Shown: one piece after another, positions 20,206-32,200 of the stretch
Numbering within the stretch: the first letter of the stretch is position 1
Layout: every line of letters begins with the position of its first letter
Assembly (NCBI RefSeq): GCF_029227915.1
Contig: NC_079879.1
Span: 17,856,001-17,920,000 of the forward strand
Direction of reading: 5' to 3'
Source: Hydractinia symbiolongicarpus
Lineage: Eukaryota > Cnidaria > Hydrozoa > Anthoathecata > Hydractiniidae
Length of the DNA: 64,000 nt
Position numbers and translations under genes: made by a program
Notes under the pieces: model-generated
Seen by the model: only the letters and a program-made list of their open reading frames with translations
Told to the model about the DNA's origin: nothing
The model's database searches: none

Positions 20206-21366
20206 GGGGTACTAGGTAAATTGCCCCCCGGAAAGTTGCCCCCCGGTGAATTGCCCCCTAGTAAATCCCCCCTGGAAGATTGCCCCCCAATAAAATGACT
20301 TGTATTTTTTTTTAAAAGAATCAGGAAATAATTTTTGTTACGTTTTCCACCTGGAATTGTTCTTATTTTGTTCTTCTATTTTTTAGCCATTCCCAGCCTT
20401 TTGATGCTATAAAAATATTTTAATAAAAAAAAAGTAAACGACGGAATAAGTGCCCGGGGCGCTTATTTAAAATTTTTATGTTTAGAGGGGGGGGGGGGAG
20501 GTTATTCGGCAGGGGCGCTTATTTAAGCAGGGGCGCTTATTAACTTTACTAAAATAAAAACAAGTAAAATGTGTCATTTCATTTCTTTCTTTTCACTTTT
20601 AACGAACAACATCTAAACAAAAATTATTCTATCTCAATGTTTTCGTCTTCGTCTTACTGGTCTAAATCTTTACTTTCTTATGCCTTGTTCCAAATAAGCG
20701 CCCTCTTCTGATAGCCGTGTGATGAAATTAGCGCCCCCTCTGGCTATAGGGGAGGGGGCGGTTATTCAAGCAGAGGCGCTTATTGAAAAAATTCCTCGTA
20801 GGAGGGGCGGTTATTTCGGCAGGGGCGGTTATTCGGCAGGGGGCGCCTGTTCCGTCATTTACGGCATATGTATTTTCTTTTTAAAACACAGTTTTTCGCA
20901 ATGTTACAAATGATAAATCTAAGAAGAATAGGACAATCATTATTCAAACGAAATAACAAATTTTTTATAGCAATAAAAGAGACAAATTCGCTTAAAAACG
21001 ATACAAAGTAAATGTGTAACAAACGTATTTAAAAATTAGTATAAATGCTAAACTAAATACAATGTACAAAGTATTATAAAGCTAAGTTATGGGCAATACT
21101 GCATAGGTATTCCATGGTACGACGATTGGGGTGTAGTCATCTACGATATGCAAAATTCTGGCGTCTTCATCAAGGTGGAGCAGGATGTCCTCCAAGATGT
21201 TGAAGTATCTAAATTCGAACAATAGCCACATCTCCTATTTGCATAATAGGCAATATCGGTACTTAAACAGCTGTTAGGGCGTGTACAAAAAATTTTTAAA
21301 AAAATTAAAGATCCGATGTTTTTTTTGTGGGGCGGCAATTCTCTGGAGGGTAATTCTCCGGATACC
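20206..21366. mobile_element. TIR element with TTGCCCCCC-type ends
   Basis: The left end GGGGTACTAGGTAAATTGCC (20,206-20,225) is followed by several TTGCCCCCCGG units to about 20,290. The right end (about 21,331-21,366) read in reverse gives GGTATCCGGAGAATTACCC followed by further AATTGCC-type units. The two form imperfect inverted repeats about 1.16 kb apart. The interior is AT-rich, carries no transposase, and contains a second complete MITE at 20,435-20,861. Confidence 0.55.
20435..20861. mobile_element. nested MITE rich in GGGGCGCTTATT
   Basis: The left end TAAACGACGGAATAAGTGCC and the right end, in reverse TAAATGACGGAACAGGCGCC, are about 20-bp terminal inverted repeats. The subterminal parts hold repeated GGGGCG(C/G)TTATT units in both orientations and a run of G at about 20,488. 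No coding capacity. The element sits inside a larger TIR element. Confidence 0.75.
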
Positions 21367-21452
21367 GTATCTAACTTCTCATCATCTATTTTTCCTCACT
21401 ATTGTAGCGATATCTGAACAGGCGAACCTTTCTTTCTTTTAAAGTGTGAAAG

Positions 21453-21668
21453 ATGGAAGATACTGTAATTGCGCTTAAGGTGGCAGTAACCCTGATTTGC
21501 GCGGATATGTCACATAATCATTACGTCATACAAAACATTTTGGCGGGGCAGCGAGCTTGTGACGAACAGGAGGAGGAAGCTGTGCGCATTAAAATGGCGG
21601 AGGAGCTGTATCAGTATCATGTTTTTTTTAAAGCGAAAAATTTAATAAAAAGCATTGCTAAGCAATGA
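21453..21668 (+). CDS. small open frame of unknown nature
   Basis: 71 residues beginning MEDTVIALKVAVTLICADMS with a helical, charged second half. It is somewhat richer in G and C than its surroundings and lies about 90 bp after the TIR element. No domain is recognised and no splice partner was found. It could be a single-exon small gene, a terminal exon, or chance. Confidence 0.2.
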   Translation: MEDTVIALKVAVTLICADMSHNHYVIQNILAGQRACDEQEEEAVRIKMAEELYQYHVFFKAKNLIKSIAKQ

Positions 21669-23400
21669 GAGTATAAATAAGACATCATAAAGTAATACTG
21701 CTTACATGGAAATATTTCAGTAGCTGGGAATGTTTAATAAAGCTAGAAAAGTAGCTAGCTAGCACACTATACCTAGCAAACTATCAAGATAAGAACAAAA
21801 GAAAGAAACTCAACTTGTTTCCAAGTGGCCAGGTTTAATTTGCAGCTTTATGCAAAGAATGACGTTATATAAAATTACTAGCTGAGAGACCTAGTGCCGC
21901 CCATGTCCTTTATAGACAAAATAATTTGCACAAAATATCGAAAAATGTTTTTTTTACAAAATATATGTATCATTACGTTTTAAATTATATCAGATTGTTA
22001 TTAGTGGGCATGTTTTATTACTTTATATGCTTTGGTTACCATAAAAAATATTTTATCATTGAATGTACATTTACCCGGCCTATTTTCTAATTCAAGAAAA
22101 TTCAAAGTGCAATAACTTCGGTGGAGTACTTTTAGACCAATCTGATAAAAGATAATTTAAGGTATAAAAAAATTACACGATTCTTGCTAGGCCTTTTATA
22201 ACACACCATGAAGAAATTTCAGAAAATCTAACACAATCACATTATAAGTCACACTTTGATTGACACTCAATCTGGCATAAGGTTAAATCCAGTGGTAGAT
22301 ATTGAACAGCTCACCACTGTGATATATTATCTCAAGACTTTTAATACTAATTACAAAGCGGTGAACATAAAAAAATAACAAAATAAGTCTAAAACGGGGT
22401 AGTAGTGTCCTTTTCAGTTCAAAGCCCCATAAATTCAGTAAAAAATTAAAATATTGACTTGAGATTTGGTATGATATGGTTTTAAACTGGTTTGATGAAA
22501 TTGAGCTAAAAAATAGTTCTATTATTATGAACGTATTTTCTGCGTTTCAGAATTTAGCCCTTTTCAGAGACGCTGATAAGCCGTTTTTGACAGCATATCA
22601 ATTTTGACAAAGATACAGGTTCAGAACATTTTAAAAGTTATTATTTCAACCTAAAATTATGCTATTAAACGAAAAAAAATTTGCAAGAAATATATTTTTG
22701 TGATTGAATGCTCTTATGAGAGTACTGAATTAATCTCTTTACGGTTGGCTAGTTTGGTATTTTAAATATTTCTAAGCGCAGAATTATAACAATAAACATA
22801 GAAGTGTGTATCAATTAAGAAAGCAGTAGAATTTTGATGAGCTCAAAAAAGTGTGATTTTGTGGAACTTAGTTTTGGTCCTAAATCTCAATAATAATTTT
22901 CTCCAAAAATTATTTTCCAAACATTTTTTTTAAGGTAGCAATACTGTTGGTAAAGTCGTTTACCAATTCTTTCTAAACTATTACGGCACATGATTTAAAT
23001 CGACAAAACAGATTACATGTGGACTTGTCGATTTCAATTTTAAACCTGCATTATGCTTTAGATCAAATTTTTGGATTATTTATGTTTTAAATAAAAAAAC
23101 TTGTTTTTTTATATCTGTGAGTGCAATAAAATGTGAGCTTGTTGAGTGAAAAATGAAAAAGAGGTATTGCATTTTAAGAACATGTCATTAGGAAAAGATG
23201 AAGCAGAAATTATCAGTAAGGGGTGGCTTTTGGAAATTTTTAGGCCACAAAATGTAAAAGCAAAGAAGACTCCTAAAGTAAATACTTTTCGAAGACTTTC
23301 ATCCACATGTAAGGTTTCCTCCAGCTATTTGGACTATATAGCAATTGCTTAATATAACTGCAAGCAGTGAGTTCACCATATACAAATTCAGTTTCAGTTA
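21669..23400. other. AT-rich non-coding stretch
   Basis: No gene recognised. A 68-residue frame at 23,146-23,352 has no known motif. A possible dispersed-repeat boundary follows at about 23,410 (TTCCGCGCCCGAAGG). Confidence 0.35.
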
Positions 23401-23599
23401 ACCATTGTTGAATTTCCGCGCCCGAAGGTGTAGGAAATTCTTTAAAACCGTCGTTTTTTTCTTTCGGAGCATTTTTTGAGAAAAAATCGACCCTGGGACT
23501 TCACGTTCAACTGACTAACTAACCCTGTCCCAAATGGTCAATTGAACGTCACAGATTAAAACTTCGTACCCAAGCTCCCTAAGTACTGGGAAATCATCT

Positions 23600-23935
23600 A
23601 AATGATGTTTCAGGCCAAAATTGGACAAAATTTGGCACACTTAACAAAAAAGGTATGCTGAACATAACGGCATCATAATTTTGATTTTTTCCACCTAAAT
23701 GTCATTTTAAGCCAAAATTTGTTCAAAAATTAAAACTACTTTATTTTCAACAAAATTTGGCACAGTTAACAAATAAAGTATGCTGAACATGATGGTGACA
23801 TCAAAATTTTGATTTCTTGTTACCTAAATGTCATTTTAGGCGAAAATTGGTCCAAAAATTAAAACTACTTTATTTTTGACAAGAATTGGCACAGTTAACA
23901 AAAAAGTATGCTAAACATGATGGTGACATCAACAC
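23600..23935. repeat. ~125-bp tandem repeat, about three units
   Basis: Units contain AAATGTCATTTTAGGC, AAAATTAAAACTACTTTATT, TTGGCACAGTTAACAAA and GTATGCTGAACATGATGG. The three units are 75-90 percent alike by eye. The array is bounded by CCGCGCCCGAAGG (23,418) on the left and GCGGAATTCTTAGAGCCCCC (about 23,975) on the right, probably the ends of one dispersed element. Confidence 0.7.
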
Positions 23936-23989
23936 AACGAATTAGTAGGTTGTCATCAAATATTTTGGTAGCGAGCGGAATTCTTAGAG

Positions 23990-24960
23990 CCCCCAGGGCT
24001 TCTTGTTTAAATTAATTTTGTGCAAAATAGTAATAGAAAAGCAACTTTGGGATTCACACAGCAAAATCTCGGTTATCATAAACGGTATTGATGCAGATAG
24101 CTACAGATATGAACTTACAGTAAATGAGAATTCTAAAATTAATAAAAAATATAAAAAATTAATATAAAGTTAAATTTCTGCCTAGCTAACTTCAGTAAGG
24201 CACCTAGAGTCACATGACTATTTAAAGTTTATACAGCCTTTTTTGCACTTTAGAGAACCAACAAAGTGTGTATAGTCAGGTGGGCAAAGTTTCCCATAGC
24301 TACAAGTTCTACAACCCAGTGCTTGCTAGCCAACCAATTCAGTAAAATACACATAACTTAATTTCTTCAATTAAACAGCAGCCTAAATTGTATATTTATA
24401 CATTTAGAAAACAATCAAGGGCAATATGTGAGCAGTTTGCGTGTTGCGTATGAGAGGAGAGAAATCAAAACAAACTCGCCGCATGTATCTGTGTCGTAAA
24501 ACGCCAAGGTTGATTAGCTCTGCAAGCTTATATATAAAACTTTAGTTCATTGAGAAAAATCTCATTAAATATTACACACAGAAAAACTGTGTATTGGAGG
24601 GTCACGTGACGAGGCCTCCTCCAAGGCCATTATCGCCGTCCCACGGTCAGAAAATATACAAGATGCCCTGGGGACGAGGTTGACCTAGGTTGTGTCACTT
24701 CAGTCACAACAGGGGGGGAGGGGGGGTAGTAACTCCTTAATGCTACGTTGCATGGCTACGATACTAACTGAGTTTCAATATTTATCTATTAGACACCTGC
24801 ATGCCAAATATTTAGGTCCCATACCGCCCCTGTCATAAAATGTTCGAAAAACCCCGGACCGAATAGGGTTAAAAAGAGATTAAAAATTATTTGGTCGATA
24901 ACAAAATACAACAACCCATTAAAGACTTAAAATTTGATGAAATAAACATTTGATTGCAAA
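23990..24960. other. non-coding stretch with dispersed-repeat traces
   Basis: No gene recognised. GATGCCCTGGGGACGAGGTTG at about 24,661 resembles the arms of the hairpin element at 54,226-54,302. A G-run occurs at about 24,712-24,727. Confidence 0.35.
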
Positions 24961-25009
24961 TTTTGAGTTCGTTGGTTGATATTATATGATGCCAGGACCC
25001 GGTTTTTGC

Positions 25010-25290
25010 CGACAGACAGACAACGGCTGTTATTATAGAGACTAGTCGCTGGCCCGTGGATAAATACACGGTTTTACCCCTCCTTTTTATACTGCATTTC
25101 ATGTGTCACGGTACTGCGGTTACCATTTTGTGCAAAGACAGACAGATAACGGCTGTTATTATATAGAAATCGTTAACCCGTTGTAAAATCCACGGGGTCG
25201 CCCGTCCTTTATATATCGCATTTCGTGTTTTCGTAACAAAAAGACAAATAGACGCACGAACAGACAGACGGAATACGGCTTTTATTAAAC
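25010..25290. repeat. three degenerate ~120-bp units with GACAGACAGA-(C/T)-AACGGCTGTTATTAT
   Basis: GACAGACAGACAACGGCTG (25,011), GACAGACAGATAACGGCTG (25,138) and GACAGACGGAATACGGCTT (25,263) recur about 125 bp apart. They are separated by CCCGTGGATAAAT or CCCGTTGTAAAATCC segments and TTTATA-TGCATTTCGTGT segments. This is the degenerate end of a dispersed repeat family; similar GTGGA-AAATCCAC motifs occur at about 32,056, 54,385 and 55,096. Confidence 0.6.
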
Positions 25291-25329
25291 GAGATTGAAC
25301 GAAGTCAAAAAATTTTAACATAGGGTTTG

Positions 25330-25924
25330 TCAGACTAAGTTTTATTTTAAATTAATATTTCACAAAATCGCAACAAAACACACATACCCATCAACAAAAA
25401 ATACAGTAGCTATGCAAAGCAAGATTGTCATTGGGGGCGATATTTGAATCGCAGTAATCTTTGTAATTGTGGCTTGATTTTTCGAATTCCCTGGTGTTCC
25501 TTTTATTTGCGCATTCCAACTTGCCGTCTTGCGCTTAAACTTCGCTCAACCTTTCTTTTATATTTATTATTATTATTTTCTTAAAATTGACAATTTTTTA
25601 CAATTATTGCGACCAGACAATTCGAAAAATCGGGTGCAACTGCAGTTGATCCTACGTTGCGCCGTCTAATGGAGATTGAACGTAAAGGCAATGAAGAAAA
25701 GCAAAACTTGCCTTGAAAGTTAATTTCAATCGCACGCAGGACGCCCAACTCAGCGCTCAGTCTGGTCAATTATCATCGAGCGCTTAAATAACAAAATGTC
25801 ATAGCGTTGAGTACTTGTCCTGTTCTGCCCCTACATTACAAACGAGAAGGTGATTATCCAGAGCATCTTTTGCTAGACCGAATCCACCTCCTCAGTTATT
25901 AACCGCTTCCCTCTCTTCTTTAAG
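25330..25924. other. 3' flank of the homeobox gene
   Basis: AT-rich, no gene. On the minus strand AATAAA-type sequences occur near 25,565 (ATAATAATAATAAATATA) and could serve as the polyadenylation signal for the homeobox gene. Confidence 0.35.
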
Positions 25925-27094
25925 CTACATATAAAATGATTTACCATACGAACTCATTGTTTTATCTGTTATTCCACCTGCTGACGGTGGCAGCGGGGGT
26001 GGCGGATGTGACAGACCGTATTGGTATGTTTCCCACGCATATGTAGAGGGGTAGTCAAATCCAAAAGATGTTCTATATGGTGACCACTGTTGTTGATAAA
26101 GAGAAGGACTCTTTATAAAACTGTCATCTCCACGATAGAAGCCAGCGAGACCTAACGGTGATGGTGGTTCGAGGCCAGAAAAAGATGGCGGCCGTTGAAT
26201 TGTTGAAGTTTGGTGGGAATTTGATAAGTTTCGAAACTCGATTGCAATGGCTAGCTTTCTTTTCCATTTGTTTCGACGATTTTGAAACCAAATTTTTACC
26301 TAAAAAAATATTTTTTTGTATTCCATGGTTAACTTTATCGAAGGTATTATCCTTTACCATACATGTGTACAGTATATTTTATGCTAAATGGCTAACTTAT
26401 CAGTTTTCCGTTGAGATTTTATTACAGCCGCATGATTACTAAAGCAAAAGCTAATTTCACAGTGTGAGGGCACTTGCCATTCTCGTCCCCAAAGCGATAT
26501 ATCACAAAGAATTCTGAAAACAAGAATGTACACCTAAAGTTATAGAAAATATACAGCTAGAGAAAATTTGTTTTTTATTCGAAATTGCCTTCCACGCACC
26601 TGTGTCTCCGACAAACTTAATGACTCAGCAATTGTTCCTCTTTCTGTTGAAGATAGATAACGTTTCATTTTAAATGTGTTCTCCAAATGTTCCACTTGAT
26701 ACCTGGAGAAAACAGTCCGACTTTTCTTTTTCCTTGATAGATCGTTTAACTTTTCATTTGATTTCTGTAAATCCTTTGATTCTTCGTTACTGGTTATATC
26801 ATTATCGCAGTTATTAATTTTGTGATTATTATTATTGTCATTCACAATTTGCTCTTCATTATTTTGCTCTTCTTGGCCATTATTATCTAACTCTTCATCG
26901 TTTTCTTCATCATCATTCTCCTCAACATTATTGTTTTGTCCCTTAACAATCACTTCTCGTCTGTATTTTTCTTTTTCAACTTTCAAAGTAAAGTCTTCGT
27001 TTGTACATTCCTCTTTAACATGTGTATTTATTTTATTTTGCAGTATATCGTGAATACCGAAACTAACTTGGTTATTGTTTTGATGACACTCCAT
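25925..27094 (-). CDS. hmx: HMX/Nkx5-type homeobox transcription factor, two exons
   Basis: Exon 1 is 27,094-26,600 (165 codons), donor CAG|GTGCGT. Exon 2 is 26,299-25,925, acceptor TTTTTTTAG|GTA, ending TAG. Total 289 residues. The homeodomain spans residues 122-181: [20 protein letters not shown], then [20 protein letters not shown] in exon 1, and [16 protein letters not shown] in exon 2. The intron falls between homeodomain positions 44 and 45 (Q|V), a site used in many homeobox genes. The helix and flanking residues fit the HMX class of NK-like genes. Residues 12-18 (FGIHDIL) form an EH1-type Groucho-binding motif. Residues 55-100 are Asn/Asp/Glu-rich. The C-terminal part has Pro-rich (PPPPLPP) and Tyr/Ser/Trp-rich segments. 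It would act in the nucleus, binding DNA and probably repressing through Groucho. An upstream non-coding exon cannot be excluded. Confidence 0.9.
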
Positions 27095-28355
27095 AACTTC
27101 TTGTATTTTTTAACATTTAAACGATGCAATAAAAATTGGTATAGCGTTTCTTAGAATTGTTATTCACAGTGTAAAGGTTTTACAACTTAATCGAGTTAGC
27201 ACTCTGAATTCGCTTTAATAATCAAAACAATCATGGCCTTGGTAATTATTAAATGTGTAATGACACATTTAATCAACAACTGGGAGGTCCATTAGCGCAA
27301 GCAGCAATTAGCAATATTGCACCACCTTTCGTTAGGACAATAAATTGGAAGTTTATTTTGATTTTACATAAATCTGCCACTCAAAAATCTTTTAAGATCA
27401 GAAAGCGATTTTGATTATTTTTACTTGTGCTGTTAAATAAAAACTTATACTAAACATGGATACCGAATTTAAAATATTGTACTATCGCTTGTTTTACTTT
27501 TGAATATAAAAACGAACTTTCATGAAATAGCAATGAATGGGTTTTTTGTTATGATTCACTAGGCAAAGGAAAATAGTTAGTAATTAGCGACATTGGCTAT
27601 TAGCTAGAACATGAGAATTGTATACTCCATAGCAATTGAGTATGAAGTGTCGAAGTATGCTCTTATAATCACCTGAGTGAGTAAAATAAAACAACACAAT
27701 TTTCTGCTGCTAGCATTAAATTTTCAATAAGGCAATACAACAATATAAACCAAATAAGTACAACAAAGGCAGCAACAATCCACTACCAGTGTGATGACAC
27801 CCTTGAAATTTTAAAATAGTTTAGGAGACTTGGGGTCAAATTTTAGAGAACAGAATTAAAAACAATGAAAAACATTCCATATTATAGATCTGCCAAAGAT
27901 TCTACTAAAAATTTGGGAGAAGTCGGAATGTTAGAAACGTCGTTATTTCGATCTGCTTACACTGTTTCTATGAATAATATTCATGATTACATGTGCTATT
28001 AACATCGGCATGATGACTTTCTTTTAAAAATACTAATATAGATACTACAGAGAGAAGTAAAATATTGAAATGTTTTAAGGTAAAAACAAAATGATTCTGG
28101 AAAATTCTCTTAAAACTCTAGTTTTCCAAAACAATGTAAGAACCGTGATGTCTTCCCAAAACAAATTACAGATATTCTTGGAATTTTCGAAACTTTTCAT
28201 TAAACCGAAACACGCATATTTGGGAAACATACACTTTGTTTTACACTGTTAACACTTTTAACTCTTAACACGAGGCTTAACTTTGTGTTTGAACACAGTG
28301 CATTTACAAAATTTTGTACACCTTTGGTCGAGACAGTCAGGTTGCATTTTTTTTT
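27095..28355. other. upstream region of the homeobox gene
   Basis: AT-rich, no coding signal. Probable promoter and regulatory DNA for the homeobox gene (transcribed leftward), but no specific site is recognised. Confidence 0.35.
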
Positions 28356-28401
28356 AGGTTATGAAAATAAAGTACGTAACCGTACTTTATTTTCATAATC
28401 T
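28356..28401. other. long near-perfect hairpin
   Basis: TTATGAAAATAAAGTACG (28,359-28,376), a TAAC loop, then CGTACTTTATTTTCATAA (28,381-28,398) is an 18-bp perfect stem. It extends to about 21 bp with one G-T pair. It lies between the homeobox gene and the 3' end of the glycosyltransferase gene, both read leftward. Confidence 0.8.
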
Positions 28402-29039
28402 AAAAGTTATAAATATGTATAAGAGAATAAATATCCTGCAAGGATTAAGTTTTATGTCTTTTGGTGTTTATTATATCACCATAGTTAAACCCTTATAAAT
28501 GTAAAAACTTCCTACCGAATTCACGACAATTGAAAAATTTTATTTAGAGGTAAATCAAGACGAATAAAAACAAAAGACGAAAATAAACAGTCCATGAAGG
28601 ACATAGTTAACGTTCTTATAGTACATGGGGAATTAAGGTTACCATCAGTGTCATGTTATACGACTTTCTTGTCAAGGACTGTACATTGACAAATACCATA
28701 CACAGTGCAGTCTGACAGCTTACAGACAAAATAAGCGCTGACGTCATTAATAGGACAAATTACCACAAATTCTCAATGGGAGTGGCTTCTATAATTTATC
28801 TACCCATGCGGACAAATCAACAAATCATTATTCTCAATAAATATTGTATACAAAAAATTGTTTTATCAATATAATAATATATAAACTACGTTATTTCAAA
28901 TACGTTCTTAAAATACTTTAAAATTCTAATACTTTCTTTAAAAAATTCTCATAAATAAATATTCACACATTTTTTTATGCTGTTTTAAACTTACTATATG
29001 TAGAGGCTAAAAAGACTTTGTTTTTCACATGAATCTATA
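28402..29039. other. AT-rich intergenic DNA
   Basis: No gene or clear repeat seen between the hairpin and the repeat array downstream of the B4GALT7-type gene. Confidence 0.35.
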
Positions 29040-29206
29040 TCTCCATTTGAAACAGGTATCTATATTTTATTTAAAATAGGCACCTAATCTTTTATCAAAA
29101 TAGGCACATATTGTTTTTTAAAATAGGCACCTAAGCTTTTATATAACAAGCATCTTTACTTTCGTTTAAATCAGGCACCTATCTCTTTTAAATAGGCACT
29201 TATCTT
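29040..29206. repeat. ~30-bp tandem repeats directly after the B4GALT7-type stop codon
   Basis: About six degenerate units of AAAATAGGCACCTAATCTTTT end 9 bp from the stop codon at 29,215. On the minus strand they would form the first part of the 3' untranslated region. A TTTATTT at about 29,068 gives AAATAAA on the transcribed strand, a possible polyadenylation signal. Confidence 0.7.
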
Positions 29207-29214
29207 AGACATAG

Positions 29215-32200
29215 TTATTCTTTTTTCTTTTTGGATAAATTGCACCATGGAGTTAAATCTAAATCACACTCTAGTTCGACATCTATCACTGTGCACGGGC
29301 TGCCGTCTATGCTTAATTCCTGTCGCTTCTTTATTGTGTATTTCACATCTTTTAATCCAGTAAACAGATCTCGCTCAAACATTGCCTAAAAATAATAATA
29401 TCACCATCCTTCCACACAGTATCTTGGGCTTTTGTGCACAGCTTCTCAGGCGAGAACTAAGAAAATGTTAATTCGACGCAAACACACACATGCAAAGAAG
29501 AGTAGCTTTCGGTTTTTATTTTAAATAAAGGGCTGGGATAAAATTTTATCGATTAAATTTTCTGATTTATTAACAAGAAATATGAGATATATCATTTGAT
29601 TTAGGAGAATAATCTTCGTGTGGACACAAATTCGCGAGTAAATTCACCCTAACTTGCCCTCCTGGTTGAAAAATATCAAAATTATTTTTTAAGCATTAAA
29701 CGCCCTATTGAGGGTAGTACAACATTAATGATCAATATTGATTTGAACTGCTTCAATGTCACAATCATGCGCAGACAATACAAACATAAACAAGGTTGGG
29801 CAACGTTCTTTAGCGTGCTGTAAGCATTTGAAATTGAAATAAGAAAACTAAAAAAATGTAGTAGAACAAATTGCTTTAATGTAGCAATTCACCTTTTTTC
29901 TGCAGAATTTTTACGAATGTAAAAAGACAAAAAAAATCCCCCACTTAGCATCCAGCCATATTTGTGTTGTATCCAACTTCACAGAAATCTGTTTTTGTAA
30001 TATAGTTGTAGTAAATAAAGAAATAAAATAAAGATCTAAAAACTTTCAATTGAAAACTCTCTAGCTGCAACACAAGAACCTGTACCTTTCTTTGGCCAGG
30101 TAGTTTAGCATAATCCCTTTTCCTCTCTTTTCCATGTTCATGTTTAAACGTTTCATATCCAGTTGTAATTTCTTTTCCGTGACGATAAATCTAAAGTATA
30201 TCCAAACATGACCATGATTGAATTATTGTCAGATATTTTTGCAGGACGAATATTCACCATAAACCGCGAAACTTTCTTTCCGCAAATAAGTCCTGCATAA
30301 TTTTTATACCAGTGTCACCGGAATTTTTAACTACCCTAAATAATGATTCCATGTTACCACCTAGAGTCAACATTTCCTAGGAAATAATAACTCCCCCAGT
30401 TTATTTTGACTCCCTTATATTTCTTTTTGGATAGAACGGTAGAAAGTGGATTCAATTACTTAATTTTATATGACCAAAATTTTACCTGACCAAGATCTTT
30501 CCCCGAATTTTTTGCTGTAACTAAAAAATTTGTCAGCAAACTTTTTTTGCATTTTTTGACTTAAATTTGTGCTTTGAACTGAAAACAAAAAATAGAAGGT
30601 TTAAAATGATTTGAAAGCTTTAGTAGAATTTAACAATCTTCAAAGTTCATCGGCGGGAAGTGACAAAACTTGTTGTAAAAAACACATAACTACAGAATAT
30701 GAAGTACAGTGGAATTTTTTTTTTGAAATTCTAGCAAAGTTAAAAATTATTAAAAATAGGAAATAATAAAGATACTGTAAGGTAAAAATAAGGTGCGTTT
30801 TATTCATAAATGCCAAAATACGTCAAAAATTGATAGAGATAGTAGAAAACGTAACAAAGGTTTTTTAAAATGAGGCTAAGATCAAATTGAAAAAAAATCT
30901 CTTGATAATTTGTGATGACTTTTTCGAAAGAGTTGTTTAGTGTGTATTTTTAGTATAAAAGTAATATGAGAAAAATCCTTCAGTTTGCTTACTTTCAATG
31001 ACATGAAAAAAGCGTTTTTCTGATAAATAAAAAAGATGAAAAAATGTTATAGAATACAAAAGCATAAAAACTTCAAACCTGCTCATAGAAATTATTATCA
31101 TAGATTATTAACTCGGTTATTTCTACTCTAGGGGAGTTATTATTCTCTAGTTTATTTTAAGATAATCAGCTACACCGATAAACAATTGTAAAATGCGTAA
31201 CTCCATAACACGCTCAATGTCAAAAATTTAAAAACAATTTATAACAGCTGTCAAAGAAGGCTGCAAATGTTCCTTGACTCTTTTTATAGATCTAAAGGAG
31301 AGATTATTTATGCCATTGCTAAATTATTTTACCTTGTAGCCTTTTTCCACTATTCTCATGTAGAATTCGTCATCTTCTCGACCCCATCCCCAAAATTTGT
31401 TTGAAAGCCCGTTCAACTAAATATAAATTATTCAACTTCATACATGCTCTTGACATTTGGCACACAAAAATGGTTGTACAAATTCTGATTTTTGCAAATT
31501 ATGAAATCTTAAGACACCGTAATACTTTTTAAAAAAGTAGAAAGAGATATAGCAGAATGTCGCTTTACTAAGTATCACGGTATATTGACTAATTTTCAAC
31601 TCTACAGAAAAACGTTGCGTTTTTTATGAGCACCCACCCGCCGTAAAGAAGGATATTACATACTTCCTCAAACTGCTCAATAGAAACCAGCAAAATACCA
31701 CCAACAAATTTCTTATAATGATACTTAGGGTGCAAGTGGGGAGCAGAGACATGGAACGGTCCAAGATCTGGATACCCATAATTCAAATCTTTATTTAACG
31801 GCATCAAATCAACATCATGCATTGCGATGTAATCACACGATTCCTTTCTTGCAGTTACAAAACCAACATTAATTAAAGAAGCACGGTTAAATCTGAAAAA
31901 AGTGGAAAGATAAATTTTTATAATAGTAGGTGAAAGTCATTTCAACCTCAAAGTGAGAAAGATCGACTCAAGAACAAAAAGCAGGTCACGGTCAGAAAGT
32001 AATAATAAGTAATGCCTGCATTGAGATATATAAAATACTAGAATACTAGCTGTTTCCCGTGGAAGAATCCACTGTATTCCATTTAATTTATGTAGCAGAT
32101 ATATGTCCATCAAAAAAACAAACAATACAGCAGTGCGCATGAAACATCTGCATTATTATATAAATGACCAAAAAAATTGTCCAACAACTGCAGTATATAT

